Source of the DNA: Anas platyrhynchos
Taxonomy: Eukaryota; Chordata; Aves; Anseriformes; Anatidae
Length of the DNA: 64,000 nucleotides
NCBI RefSeq assembly: GCF_047663525.1
Contig: NC_092593.1
Coordinates: 29,476,501-29,540,500, forward strand
Direction: 5' to 3'
Below the pieces are notes generated by a model that ran no database searches, had not been told where the DNA came from, and saw only the letters and a list, made by a program, of their open reading frames with translations. Every line of letters starts with the position of its first letter. The first letter of the stretch is position 1. This document shows, in pieces, positions 1 through 12,381 of this stretch. The position numbers and the translations under genes were made by a program.

Positions 1-3000
1 CTCCGTGCACCGGGGAGCCTGCTGTGGGGCAGTGCCGGGGCCGTGCCGGTGATGAAGCACCGTAATTAGGGCTCCTCCGGTGCCAGGAGAAGCCACCACC
101 GTGCCCAGGGTCCGGCCGCAGGGCTGGCGTGGAAACGGTTACAGAGCTGGGTACGAGGGTAAGGGCTGCTGCGCCTTGATTTATTGGCTGGCTGAGTTCA
201 TTTGTTATTTGTGTATGATTAGTTGTTGCTGCTGAGTGGTCATCTTCTACAGCTACAAATCTAATTAAATGCTGGGGTGCCTAGTGCTTTTTTTTTTCTT
301 TCTCCCCAGCAAATATTTCTACTGTTTTAATTCTCGAGAACTAATCGTTAATTAGCACGATGCTGCTAGTATCCAGCTGGAGGATTTGTTGTTTTTCTTC
401 ACTTCCAAATTTGCCTAAGAAGTAAATCATGGCTGGTGTATAGCACTCTCCAAGTCACTTACAGCAACCCACTGAGACGTCTGATGGGATGGCCCGCTAC
501 AAAAAACATCAAGGATGCTCGGAGCCAGCAGAGAACCTGGCCCGGAGTGTTTTCATGATGTTTGATCAGCCTTTTTTCTCCCTAATCTTCTGTAAAGCAT
601 GGAGAGGGGGGAAAAAAGCTACCCCAAATGCATGCTTCCCCCGCCCGGCAGCTGTAATTCCCCGATTACATGTAGGGCTTGCTTTGTGCTCTGGGTTGTG
701 GTGGCATTCCCTTACAAGTTTCATGGCCTCATCAGGCTATTCCTACGGTTTTGCAGCAAGACATAAATTCTGGAGATTTCAGGCTTGGAGATTTCAAAGC
801 CGTGCTGAACCACATGGAAATGATTCTCAGAGCTGCAGCTATAAAAATAATTATATTGCTAGGGGGAAAGAGTGACAAGAAATGTCCCCAAAAGAGATTT
901 CAGCTGCGGTTACAGGATCTGTCCCGGCTCTGTAAGAAGCTGCAGTGATCTTCAGGGCTAATTTATTACTACTACCTATAACTCTGTGAAATATGCCCAA
1001 GGAGAGCTGAAGGCAGGAATGCGAAGGGAGGTATTCAGAAAGCGCTGCAATCTGCCTCTTTGTTTTAATGCTGAAGCCCTGCGTGCTCTTAAAATTGGAG
1101 CTACTCCGCACCGATGACTAGTGCGAGGACGACTAATTTGGAGACAAATTAGGTCTACTTAGCTGAAATGTATGCCTTTACTGTTCCCTTAATGACCCTT
1201 CAATGCACATCTCTCCCGACAGGACTTTTACCACAGCACCGGCTCCAGTGGATTAAGCAAAAACCATGCTTTTACTGCCCTTCGAAGCACCCCTTCCGTT
1301 TCAGTCCTACACATCTCTCCACCATGCCTGTCTCTAACTCTTGATAATCATTAATTAGTTTATGTGCTTATAGTCCATGACTTGCCTTTGCCTGTCTGCC
1401 TTGCTGGAGAATTTTTCTTGCCCCCTCTCTTTACGAAGGTCTCTGAATTTGAGCATTTTCTGGCTGACTGCTATGCATTTGGTGTACGCTGTCTAACAGA
1501 TTTATTCTTTCCCAAGAAAAGACACGAACGTAAACAGAAGATCCAAAATGCATTTTGCTGGGCTTTTAAATGCACTAAGATGAAAAAAAAAAATGCTATA
1601 AACCTAATAATGTAAATACCAAACTTTACAATCCTTCCTGTCAAGGAAATATATTTACATTTTCTAAGGATGCGTATAAAAAAGCAGGGCTTTGGGGACA
1701 AAAAGGGCTTAGTTCCAGTGTCACAGCACCCCCAGTTAACTGTCCTGCTCTCATAAACTATAGAATTAGCTTGTTCCCAGGGCCAGCAGAGATAACATCT
1801 GTTTGCTTCTTTAAGGACGAAATGAAATAGGATGCTAGCATTTTGTCCTGGAAGCGGCCCTGGAAATCTTAAGGAAGCAGCGGTGAGAGGGCTGCGTATC
1901 GCACACACACAACGCGCGTGGGTTCCCAAATGCAGACCCACTGGCAGAGGTGCTGCTGCTGCTGCAAGTGGCAGCCCGGGGACAGCGAAGGGCTCGTGGC
2001 AAGCCCATGAGTGAGAATGGGCAGAGGGGGGCTGCTGGCAGAGCCCCCCTGCCAACACAGGGGCTTAGGAGGGGGTGTGCTCCGCACGCTGCTGATGTTC
2101 CTGCCATCCCACCCCTGCCATCCTGCACGGACAGGCTTGTTTCCACCGGGCAGAATAAGGGGGAAATGTGTTTTATTTCTCACTCATTTTTTTGGAGGTT
2201 TAGAGCACTTTGAATGCTCTGAAGGAAAAAGGAAAAGGTGGCTGCAAAGGGGAAGGGGCACAGGTGCTGATGGTGAGGACGGAGGGTCAGGGGGATGAAG
2301 ACTTGGCAAGACCCGAGCTTTGCATGCCTGCTGAAACATCCGATTGCCTGGTGCACTAATTGAGGTGCAAAGCTGCGCCTGTTTCTCTCAAAACTACCAG
2401 AGTAAGCTGCCTGTAATTATGGTGAGCAGAACAGGGAAACCTCTCATGGCCAGAGGAGCGAGCCGCAGTGACCTGCTGCCATTCGCAAAGGCCAGGTGGC
2501 ATATCACCAGTTCCCAAGGCTCTGATTTTCTAATCAAAGCACTCCTCGGATTTTTCTGCCCAAGCAGGAATCACCACCCCTCTGAGGAAGACCCTTCCTT
2601 GCCTACTTTCCCCAAAACCCATGCAGACGGGAGGACAGCCGTGGCAGTCCCAGCCGAGAGGGCTCACCCGGCGGGTGCCGCGCTCACTGCTCCCTAGAAA
2701 AGGCAGGAGCGGATCCCAAATTCGCATAGTCATTCCCTATGACTTATTTTTTTGCCATACAAGCTGCACATCCAGCTCCCCTGTTGTGCATAAAAACACC
2801 TCTGTCTGGGACAGGCACATGTGGAAGCCCACGCCATGCTGCCCGGCTACATTTGCCCATTTTGGAGCGTTTTCTGGAGGATCTTGTGATTTATTTTATT
2901 TTATTTTGCTGGCAGACATAATTTTTGTCGCCATAAATGATAGAATCTGACACCGCACCGCACCACACCAGGCCATTTGTCAACAACTTTTTCAACAGTT

Positions 3001-3300
3001 CAACCGCACGCGTGTGCATGCACACCCGGACGCTAAAAGCAGAGGCGAGCGGGACAGCCGGGGGGCTTGGGGATGCACAGGGAAGGAAGGGGGACATCCC
3101 TCTGCAGAGTGCCCAAATACTGAGAAAGGAGCTATCTCTTGCTGCCAGGCTGGGAGCTGGCTACGGAGAAGGCGCTGAATGCCGACTGGCTCCGAAGACC
3201 AAAAATACGCCGGGATTTGGGTCTACGTCATCGGTTTTCACGCAGCCCGAAATGTCTCTCTCGATTTCTTTTATGTAGGGATAAGCTCTGAGCATCCGCA
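1..3300. other. Presumed TWIST2 intron / downstream DNA, no gene seen
   Basis: GC is patchy, high at 1-150 and 1850-3250 with scattered CpGs, and AT-rich between. The open frames have no recognisable protein features. No interspersed repeat was recognised. Confidence 0.5.
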
Positions 3301-4640
3301 CACAAAGCCCGCCTTGTCAGAGTGATGTTAGTAATATTTCCACTGACAAGGAATTTCAAAAGGGGGCAAAAATATGTAGGGTTTGCCACTAATGCACTGT
3401 GCAATAGAGGGGAATGGGTATATATTAGATAACAGATTTTAAAAAACCATTGGCTAATGGCAGCACATCACTTAGGAAACAACAGAATAAATGCATTGTT
3501 CCATCCCAGCGCTTCAGTATTCAGCCAATCTAAACTGCTGAAGAAATATGTGTTTGGGACATTTTACATCTGTTTTTGACAAGAAGCCTGGGTTTTGCGT
3601 GTGTTTTGTTAATCTATTTGCTGTAGCTCTTTCAGCCAGATTAGCATGGGAAAAGGCACTCTGTCTTACAAACGGGGAGTTTACCCTTTTAGAAAGTGAC
3701 TCGACTTTGGCTTTTCACAGTTGAAATTAGGGCACAGCAATGCAAAAAATAGCAATGCTAGTAATAGCCATAAAACCCCCGACAGCCGCGTTACCTATTT
3801 AAGCAAAACTGAACAGCAGACAGCCTTTATTTCCTGAGAGCGTGCAATGGGTAGAGCAACTGATTTTCAAGCAGCCTGGCATTTTGGGGGGTCCCCAGGA
3901 GAGCATGGACAAACTTTAATTGCAGCACCGAAACGCAGACAGCTTCAAGACGCGAAGGAAGCATTTACTTGAAGTGGTTTCTAAAATGGTTTCAAGTCTG
4001 CGTTTTACACCACCAGTAAGCCCTGCCTGAGCGCTGCTTGGCTTTTTCAAATAACATACCGTGGCTCTATCAAGGTTTTTAAACGGGCCATTGATTACTG
4101 CTACAACAAGGATGGAATTGCCTCCGCAAACAAGCCTGGCCAATGGGCTGGGACAAACTTTCTCCCTGTCTTTAAGGAGCTGGTTCTCCGGGTGATGGAA
4201 TTATTTCATGCACCACGTTATGGGGGGCAAATTCCCTTTTTGAGCCGACTGTGTCCTGCAGCAGCGAGCAGGGTTAGTGGGCTCTGCTTTATGTACCGAG
4301 CCCTGGGGAGCCACCGGCCCTGCGCAAACTCTGGCTGATACAACGCAGAGCCGCTCTGCTTAATTAGCTTGAGATGAGGGTGTTATTAAGAGCTGCTCTT
4401 TTTTTTTTTTTTTTTTTTTTCCTTCTTTCTGTTTATTCCTCCCTCCCACCCCAAACATTACAAAGGCAATGTAAAGAGGAAGCAGCTTTCTGGCAATGGA
4501 AAATGATGAGGAAGGGTTTAGTGCTGAGAGTAAATCAGAAACTACGATAAAAGCCTAACACCAACCTTCGCTCTGCTGGCGCTTTGAGGAAGGGAAACCA
4601 AACCAGACGAAAATTTACCCGAGCCTCCTCTATCTTTGTT
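3301..4640. other. Non-coding DNA, candidate conserved element at about 3420-3830
   Basis: No gene. The stretch 3420-3830 is AT-rich and repeat-free, with TTAGCCA/GCCAAT-type and homeodomain-like motifs, which resembles enhancer DNA. This is an impression only. A T22 tract lies at 4399. Confidence 0.3.
4399..4420. repeat. Poly(T) tract
   Basis: Twenty-two consecutive T's in the presumed TWIST2 intron. Confidence 0.9.
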
Positions 4641-5420
4641 TGCCTTTATTGAGGGAGGGGGAAGGGGCCACGGCCCGGGGGGCAGCCGACATCTGCTGCT
4701 CGTTTCTTTTTGCAGAAACCCAACGCGGGGTGCAGTGGGGTGAGCCGAACCCTGCCGGGGTCCCCCAGGCCCCCCGCTCCCTCTCCGCCAAGAGGATGCG
4801 GCCACCCCGGGGGCTGCACGCCTGGCCCTGGGGTTTTTTTGGGCACAGCCACCCTCGGCGTGGCGCGGCAGCTGTTTCGGATCCCCTTGTCAGCCTGTTT
4901 TACAGATCGCCTTTTCCCCTCTTAAAACCCTTCCCCAAAGCAGGCGCTTTCTGGCAACTCTCACCCCATGGCGGTTCCCCCTTCCCTCGTCCCTGCAATC
5001 CCCTTTCTGCTCCCCAGTCCTTGCAGAGCAACACAACGCCAATTTTTTTTTTTTTCCAAAAAATATAAAAGATGCTGCACATCTAAATAATTATTTTCCT
5101 TTTTTCTCTTTTTCTATATTTCCTCCGCTGCGTGCACCCCGTCCCGCGCCCCGAGAAGAAAAGCGGTACCTACCCCTTCGGCAGCCGCGCTCGCCTCGGC
5201 CGGGCGGTGGCTAGTGTGAGGCCGACATGGACCACGCTCCCTCCATCCTCCACACCGAGAAGGCATAACTCAGCCTCTCGTGAGCCACGTAACTGCAGCT
5301 CGTCATCTTACTGTCCATCTCGTCGCTCTGTAGCACCTGGTAGAGGAAGTCTATATACCGCGCCGCGAGCTTGAGGGTCTGGATTTTACTGAGTTTGTCA
5401 GAGGGCAACGTGGGGATGAT
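4640..5420. promoter_or_regulatory. CpG-rich island over the TWIST2 CDS 3' half and intron start
   Basis: CpG dinucleotides are frequent here (clusters at 4660-4870, 5125-5225 and 5320-5375) compared with the CpG-poor DNA on either side beyond about 6.3 kb. This is normal for a Polycomb-regulated developmental gene. Boundaries are by eye. Confidence 0.6.
5165..5178 (-). other. TWIST2: Candidate splice donor in the TWIST2 3' UTR
   Basis: About 37 nt after the TWIST2 stop, the minus strand reads AAGGG|GTAGGT (exon would end at 5174), with a weaker alternative AG|GTACCG four bases on. TWIST genes are known to have one intron in the 3' UTR shortly after the stop codon, so a donor here is expected. 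The acceptor and exon 2 were not identified; in mammals the TWIST2 intron is tens of kilobases long, so exon 2 probably lies left of the window. Confidence 0.5.
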
Positions 5421-5693
5421 TTTCCTCAGGGCGGCAAAAGCTTCATTGAGCGACTGAGTCCTCTGCCTCTCTCTGACATTGGCCAGGATCCTCTGGCTCT
5501 GCAGTTCTTCATAGGATTGGGAGCTGGGACTAGACTTTTTCCCCCTCTTCCCTGGGTTGGGGCTGCCATCTTCGCTGGACTTCTTACTGTATCTTCTCTT
5601 CCTGCCAAATCTCTTTGGCTGCCTTTCCAGCTCCTCTTCACTGGTCCCCAAGCTATCCACAGGGGAAACAGGAGAACTGGAGCTTTCTTCCAT
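5211..5693 (-). CDS. TWIST2: Twist-related bHLH transcription factor 2 (Dermo1)
   Basis: A 160-residue protein, exactly the usual TWIST2 length; TWIST1 is longer and has a glycine-rich stretch that is absent here. Seen in order: a Ser/Glu-rich N-terminus, two basic nuclear-localisation clusters (about residues 27-34 and 49-53), a bHLH domain at about 65-120 with basic region [19 protein letters not shown], and the C-terminal Twist (WR) box at about 141-160 ending [13 protein letters not shown]. The family binds E-boxes as E-protein heterodimers or Twist dimers in the nucleus, acting mainly as a repressor or modulator in mesenchyme, dermis and osteoblast precursors. The ATG at 5693 has a strong context (A at -3, G at +4), and the stop is TAG at 5213-5211. 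The CDS is intronless, as in the family. The C-terminal 100 residues look almost identical to the mammalian protein; substitutions cluster in the N-terminal half. Identity is highly certain; the sequence shows no defects. Confidence 0.97.
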   Translation of the reverse strand: MEESSSSPVSPVDSLGTSEEELERQPKRFGRKRRYSKKSSEDGSPNPGKRGKKSSPSSQSYEELQSQRILANVRERQRTQSLNEAFAALRKIIPTLPSDKLSKIQTLKLAARYIDFLYQVLQSDEMDSKMTSCSYVAHERLSYAFSVWRMEGAWSMSASH

Positions 5694-5951
5694 GCTTTCT
5701 GCAAGAAGGGGAGGGGAAGAGCCTTTCCCCCCCTCCTTATGTTATGTGAGTGTGTGTGTCTTAAATGTGCTTTAAATTCCTGAGACAGATCCTTTGGAAA
5801 AACAGGAGGGTTTTTTTTTTTTTTGCTGACCAAACGTTTTCCAGGTTGCTTGAAGGGCTCTTATTTCAAGGACGGGGTTGTGCAAAAAAATTGAGGTCTC
5901 GGAGAGAGGAAGTTATTCTAACTTTTTGGAAACTTTAGCTGAGCTCAGTTG

Positions 5952-5958
5952 CTAAATA
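5952..5958 (-). promoter_or_regulatory. TWIST2: TATA-like element of the TWIST2 promoter
   Basis: The minus strand reads TATTTAG about 260 bp upstream of the TWIST2 ATG and about 40 bp downstream of a CCAAT box, the spacing of a classical core promoter. Transcription would then start near 5925, giving a leader of about 230 nt. This is an inference from spacing only. Confidence 0.35.
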
Positions 5959-5995
5959 GTTGTCAGAAGTGAGGGAGGTGCGGGGCTCCCTTCTG

Positions 5996-6000
5996 ATTGG
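5996..6000 (-). promoter_or_regulatory. TWIST2: CCAAT box upstream of TWIST2
   Basis: The plus strand TGATTGGCTGG reads CCAATCA on the minus strand, a consensus NF-Y site, about 300 bp upstream of the TWIST2 start codon and in the right orientation for it. The pairing with the TATA-like element at 5952-5958 supports the assignment. Confidence 0.5.
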
Positions 6001-6060
6001 CTGGCCAGGTCGGTGGGAGGAAAGCTTTTCCCCTGCTAAACTTTCACAGTTTTATGTTAC

Positions 6061-9000
6061 ACTTAACTAAAATCTTGGGAATGCACCTCGAATAAAAGAT
6101 AGCTCGCGACCACCACCCCCCACCCCAGGAGATGCACAGCGTGACACTGGGACAGGGACCCTGGTGGAGCCCCCCCAGTGTCCCCACATGGGATTTTGGG
6201 GTGCCCCCTTCCCGCATGCAGCGAGGCAGAGAGTGAGCGTGTCGCTCTCACCCCAGCTGAGGTTGCTGCCCCTCTTTTTCAGGGACCTCGCAGTCCGCTG
6301 CATGCCCCCACTGCCACCCCAGGACCACCCCATGGGTGATGTCAGGGTGGCAGAAGCTCCCTGGGATGCACTGGGTGGAGGTTTGGGGACAGCTGGCAGG
6401 GTACTGCTGGTGGGGGGCACGGAGAGACCCTCCCAGACAGAGCAGGGGTCATCCCAAAGCGGGGGATAGCTTCTGGAAAGCCCTGCAGATTGTGCCCCAG
6501 AGCTCGTCTGCCTCCCGTTTTTCTCCCCACTTCTCTCCTTGGAGCCCTTTTTGGGAAGTGAGAGACAAAGTGGATCAGAGGATCTTTTCCTCCAGTCTAT
6601 CCAGCAGCTGAAATCGTGGGATCCCCAGGCATATAAAACTGTGGCAGGGGCCCTCGGGTTTCTGACACATCAGACAGAAGTCAGCAGATCTCTTTTATTC
6701 TCTCCATCACACCGGAGAAAATTTGGGAAAACTCTGCTCGCTTCCATGGAGCTCGTGCAGAGAAAATTCGGATTTGGACCTCTGATTTCAGCAAAAGCCC
6801 AGATTGCAGGAACAGACACATTCCTGAGCAGCGAATATCATGTTTTCGATACGGAGCAGGAAAATAAAATACATTTTAAAAAAGTGAAAGACAAAAGAAA
6901 CTCGTAAAACGTAGATGTTGTATCAGAAGAATTAGTTTGGAGTACATTTCTTTGCAAAGTTTTCCAGTAGGTATCAACACTCATTAATGGAAAAAATAAT
7001 GTCTGGTTTGATTGGAAAGTGTTCTTTGGTAGGAGAAGGAATTTTGGCTTGCCTGGGGCTGACTCCACTACTGGTAGGTAATGTTTATAGTGGAAAGACT
7101 TCCCCAGGCAGCCCCCGGGGAGAGCCTGTGTTTGCTTTCAAAAGGAAAGGTTTTCAGGTGCAGCACAGAAGTCGGAAAGCGAGGCAGTTCTGCAAATAGA
7201 TTTTTAATCCAATTTAAGACCCCGCCGAGGTGGACGGGACGGGTGCCTCCCGCTCGCACCCCAAAGCCAGGTTTCCAGAAGGGTTTGGGGCATGCAACTG
7301 GGGCCAAGGGTTGGTCACTGCTCTGTGTCTGCAACCTGGAGGTCCGTGATCAGATGCTGCCCTTAGCTGAGTTAGGGCTAGAGACATCTAAACCCGAGCT
7401 ACAGCCCTTCGCCTGTCCCGTAAGTGAGACAAAGCTCTGTCGGTGCAGAGGCACCGAGGTCAAACTGCACCTCGGAGGGCAAAGCCCCCCTTGTAAGTGA
7501 AAATATCACGGCACAAGCTGGGGAAACCTACACCGAAGCCCAGAGGGACATCTCCTCCCTCCAGCCACAAAAAGCAGGGCTTCCGAAGCAAGCAGGTTTC
7601 CCTTCCCTTCCCAGTGCAACGCCGCGGAGCTGCGTGGTGAGCAGGAGGGCAGCGGGGCTGTGCACGGTGTGTGCTGCCCAGAGGCACTGTCAGAGCCTGC
7701 AAAGGCTTCCCGGGGAGGGCACGGGGCTGCTCAGGGCTGAGTGTGAGAGTGCCAGGAGCATGGGGAGCAGAGCTGAGCTCTGAGAGCAAGCAGAGCCACT
7801 CGTGGCTGCCTCTCCTCTCCGCTGCCCTGCTGAGGTGCGTGCAATGCATAGTTTGTGTCTTCCTTTTGCCCCCACAGTGACCACCGAGGCAGGGCTTGAT
7901 GTTCTTGGGCTTGAGGTTCTCCCATGGGGTGAGACTCGGTCCTTCCAGGGACGGGGGACAGAAGGGTTTTGGGGGCATGTATCCCAAAACACACTCCTCT
8001 CATCTGACGCAACCATTTTGTCTTTGTGGTAGCCACTGAGCTCATCCCGTGTAAGCACGGCCATGGGAAGGCAGAGCAGGGTACATGCAGCTCCTGGGCA
8101 TCATGGGCTTAGCTCCACGTGGCTTAGCCCCAGTCCAGCTCAAATCTTGTCCAGGCTGCGCAGCATGGAGCAGGCACGGGGCTCCCAATGTTCCTCCACA
8201 TCCTGCGTGCACCACGGCTGCATTAAATAACTGCGTGAGCAGCCCCGGCCCCCTGCCTGGCTTCTGTGAGCAAGCCCAAAGGACTGTTTGCATGACAGAA
8301 CAAGGCAGGATTTCTCCCTAAGGGGGATCTTGCTGTGCACAACCTCTAAATGCGCAAAGCTTTTTAGTATCAAGTGGGCTTCATTATGGGAAATTAATGG
8401 TGAAACCAGGCTGTGCCATAACTATAAAGTCTATAAGCCCAGCTCTGACTAGCATCGTTCCAGAGCTGCTGGGTATGTCTGTACCCTTTACAGCCACCGA
8501 TTCCCATAGCAGCACTAGAGCTACGTGTGGTGTTGACAATACTGCAAGTATCCTCCCTTGGAGCAGACCAAAGGCATGGTCTACGTGTGTAGCAGAGCCA
8601 GGTGAAATGTGATCTGGTTCTCCTGAAGGAAGAAGGAGTTTGAGAGGTTTGTGGTGGGCCCCGTGGCACAAAGGTACCTCTGGCACAGGAGGATGGTGGA
8701 TGCATCCTTCCTGCTGCACGGCAAAGAGGGGACAAAATGGAAACTGTAATGTGAAAAATAGACAAGTTTTGTGGGAGTTTTATGTTCTGTTTTAAAGGAG
8801 TGTCACCCACTGTGCTGCTGCTGCTGTTTCGGGCTTCTAAAGTTAATTGTTAGAGGAGAACAGGGAATATAGACTGGACTTCAGGGTCAGTGATTATTCT
8901 CCATACAAAAGCTGTGGTCCTTTGTCCCACCAGCAGGACCTGGCCAGCAAATCACCCTTTCCATGCTGCAGAGGATCTGGATCTCCGTCTCCTGCTGTCC

Positions 9001-10504
9001 TACCCCTCTGCTTCCAGTGGGAAGCCAGGAAAGGTTGGGTGCCCTGGGGGCCAGGGGGATAGCATTTCAGCATGCTTTTCCAGCTCTTCACTGTTGGGGG
9101 GCTGCCAAAGACACAAGTTTTTGGAGCAAACTGAAAGAAGAAAGATGCTGTCGTGCTCACTGCCTTCCTCCTCCTTACTACCACTGCTAGGGACAAGTGG
9201 TGCTTCCCCCTTCAGAAATGCCCCGATTGCAAATTGAATGGCCTCTACTGCAGCCAGGTCTTCTTAAGCTGATTCTTTCCCTTACTTCTGGTGTGGCATA
9301 GAAAGGCGATAATTCCTTGGTGAGTGGGCGGTGGGTGCTAAATGTGACCTGGGGCATGCATCTTCCCTGTGCTGTCTTTGCAAGGACAGCCGTGCCTCGC
9401 GTTGCAATTCCCCTTCATGTTTTTTGTTTCCTTCGGCTGTGTGCTGCACGGATGGATGTTTCCCGAAGCACAGACCCAGCAGTGACAACTTTATAATCAA
9501 AAGCAAAGGAGCAGTGAGTGAACAGCAGAGATAAGAGGCAGGAGGGAAGGAGAGCAAGGCTTTAGGGATAAGACAGTGGGAGCAGAGCGCAGTTTCAAAG
9601 TAATTGGATATGCTAACGTCGGAGTTTTGCGCAGGAATGTACATCTGTTTCTGAACTGTTACCAGCTGATGTGCCCGCTCTTCCTTTCTGCTTTCTCGGC
9701 TGCAAACCCTGAGAGCAGCAGGCACACAAGAGAGAAGGAGAAGCTGAGCAGGGGACAGCAGTCTGGCTGCTTGCTGACCCTGCCAGTAAATGCAGCCGAG
9801 GTAAAGGAATACTTCTGGTGGGCAGGGGTGGTGCTGGTGGCAGCTTAGGTGGCTTCCTCAACTTTGTGCTTGAGGAGCTGGAAATACGGACCTGTTCAGG
9901 AGAGTGACAGAAAATAACATGGGGAAGAACTTCCTGAAAAAGCCCTGCAGGCCCTTTGTCCATCATCCCTTTATGAGGCTGGCAGCTACCACCAAGTTTT
10001 GACCATGCGTGTGAATCACAAGGGCCATTTCCCCTCATCAGGTTTCCTCAAGAGCAATGCTTTCAAAAGCATAATTTGTCCCTCACATTCCTCCTGCAAT
10101 ACTCACAAGAATGACCAAAGCCAAATGTTGGGAAAGGTGTGTGTACTCGTTATATGGGTATCCAGACCCTACATTGCCCAAACACTTGCTTTTTCTGTTT
10201 CTTTCTCTCAGATCATAAATCTTGCTTTATCTGCTGTGTACAATGCCAGGGCAGACTGTCTACAGTGTAAGATGGATGCCAACCAGAAATAACTTTCAAG
10301 GAATATCACAGCACGTCAGATTGTTAAAATGTGCAGTAATTCGCAGCTTTCCTATCCAAGGCCCAGCCTCTGCAAAGCACTCGAGCATGACTTGGAAAAC
10401 AGCACTGCATCTGAGACGTGTCAGCTCCTGTGGAACACAGGTAGGTGTGTAAGGCTACATATATATGCCAATTAAAGACCAAGTTTCTGATCTGAACAAC
10501 CTCT
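6061..10504. other. Upstream flank of TWIST2, no gene seen
   Basis: A GC-moderate region. The many overlapping open frames have no start, splice or domain support, and no repeat family was recognised. Confidence 0.5.
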
Positions 10505-10505
10505 G

Positions 10506-10536
<31 letters not shown>

Positions 10537-10540
10537 TATA
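10505..10540. repeat. (TA)n/(TG)n microsatellite
   Basis: Alternating TA with interspersed TATG units over about 36 bp. Confidence 0.9.
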
Positions 10541-10851
10541 AGGATCTTCAGTGGATTCAGCATGCTTTGAATTGGGGTCTGACGCATCAGTGGGCCATGT
10601 CACAGCTCCTGGTAGTCCAAGCTCCATTGTCAGTGGGAGAAGGATAATTTAGACCAGATCCAGTTCTGTCTCGAACGCTTGGTGCAGTGTTTCAAGTCTG
10701 ATTGTTGATTGCTGGCAAGATTAGAAATCTGTCCAATTTCTCGTGTCAGTATAGTTGGAAAGATAGTGTGTGTCCTGTCCTGCTGCAGGAAGAAACCAAA
10801 ATGCACTGGCATTGCAATTGTGGATTCTATTTTTAATGACAGTGTAAAGGG

Positions 10852-10882
<31 letters not shown>
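10852..10882. repeat. Poly(A) tract
   Basis: Thirty-one consecutive A's. No retroposed gene or LINE body was recognised on its 5' side. Confidence 0.9.
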
Positions 10883-10883
<1 letters not shown>

Positions 10884-12355
10884 AGCATTAGGGGGAATAA
10901 AAAGTAGTAGCTATCGTGATTCCAAAAATAACATTTCTATTTTAGATCATTTACCCAAGGCCACCACTAATTGCAGATCAGAGCAGAATGTCTCCCTGGG
11001 AATCCACAGGGAAGACAGTTTTTTCCTCTTTTTGGAAGGTGAAATATTAATTGCGGCTGCAGCAGTAGTAACTGTAGCTTAAAACCTGGGCTAGGAAAAA
11101 TGAAAATATTTTTTTCATGAACTGGAAAATCAAAGCATGTGAAGTATTTTATTCTCCTTGCCTTTTCTTCCCCCGTCTCCAGCCTCATGAAATGGGGGAG
11201 GAAGGGATTCCTACCAGTGTCGAGGAGAACCCAAAACTGATCTGGCTTCAAGGCAGGTATACATGTATTGATAAAAACATCAAGTTTGGCCCCCAGTTTT
11301 TCAGTATTGCTTGACAGCTTCTCCATCTGCAGGAGGTGGAAAACTGCTTCCACCGAGGAGTCAGGATCTGTGGCAGAGGTGAAACGGTTGATTTTAGCAG
11401 TGCAAGCTGCAGACTATTATCTGGGAAGAGTTTGACCAGGCTGAAATCCTCTCTGAAAGGATCAGCAGGCTCCCAGGGTGAAAACCATTTCTGCTGGGCA
11501 CAGACAGCATCTGCAAACACCCTACCCCTTTGTACACCTCCTGCTTTGGGTCCAGGCAGTCTGCATGGTGGTATTTTGAGCACAACAGCCTGTGGTGGAA
11601 TTACTCTTTTGACACATTCTGAAACCCAGAGTTACTTGAATTCACATGGCTGGAAAGGCCACCAAGAAAAAGTCCAAAGTATTATTGCTGGTATTCCTAC
11701 ATTTCAATATTTTTGAGGATAGCCCAGGACCCCGGAGAATTAAGTCAGACTTCTAGTTAACCATTTTGTGAGTTGAAAAGGTAGCAACATGGTACGGGAA
11801 AGCAAAGCCCTGGTGTAATTATAATGTCATTGAAATAAATGTTTTTCCTCGTGAGTCCACTGGTTTGACATCCAAATCACTTTTCCTCACTTACCCTCAA
11901 ATTAAAGCAGTTTTAAGGCCATGTCAAGGGCATGTGTGGCACTGGTGACATGCCTCCATGTTGCTGGTCAGAGGAGATTGAAAATGCCTCCTAACTGCAC
12001 AAATTCACCCTGAAAAATTGCATGACATGCAGGAAGGCAGATTGAGAAGCAGCTTTGTTTGCCTGGGTGTATCGCTCCGTAGACATGCACACAGTGTGGA
12101 GGGATTCATCACCCTGAACTTCAGCCAAAGAAATTTTAACTGTTGAGACTACCTCTAGAGTTTAACCACCAAGGTACATCATCTGGAGGTTCAGTTTTTG
12201 GGTATTGGGGAATCCAAAACAATGGACTCGGACACAGATAGTTACTAGATAGCTCTGCGTGGAGGAGGTGAAGCCCTCCCAGGGTGCTGGATGCATCTGC
12301 TGGTGGCCCCAGCTCAGCCTCGAGAACATCTGTGCTGGAGCCTACCAGGATTTGG

Positions 12356-12381
12356 GGAATTTTCAGAATTTAGAAAATTCC
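12356..12381. repeat. Short inverted repeat
   Basis: GGAATTTTC, an 8-bp loop, then GAAAATTCC: 9-bp perfect arms in AT-rich DNA. It may be chance. Confidence 0.6.

Noticed and set aside
1471..2058. A 195-codon minus-strand open frame.
   Set aside because: No ATG context, domain or splice support; composition like chance frames in GC-rich intron DNA.
5426..5833. A 135-codon minus-strand open frame overlapping TWIST2.
   Set aside because: Out-of-frame shadow of the TWIST2 CDS and leader.
10852..10882. Poly(A) tail of a retroposed gene.
   Set aside because: No coding or LINE sequence recognised on its 5' side; a simple homopolymer is sufficient.
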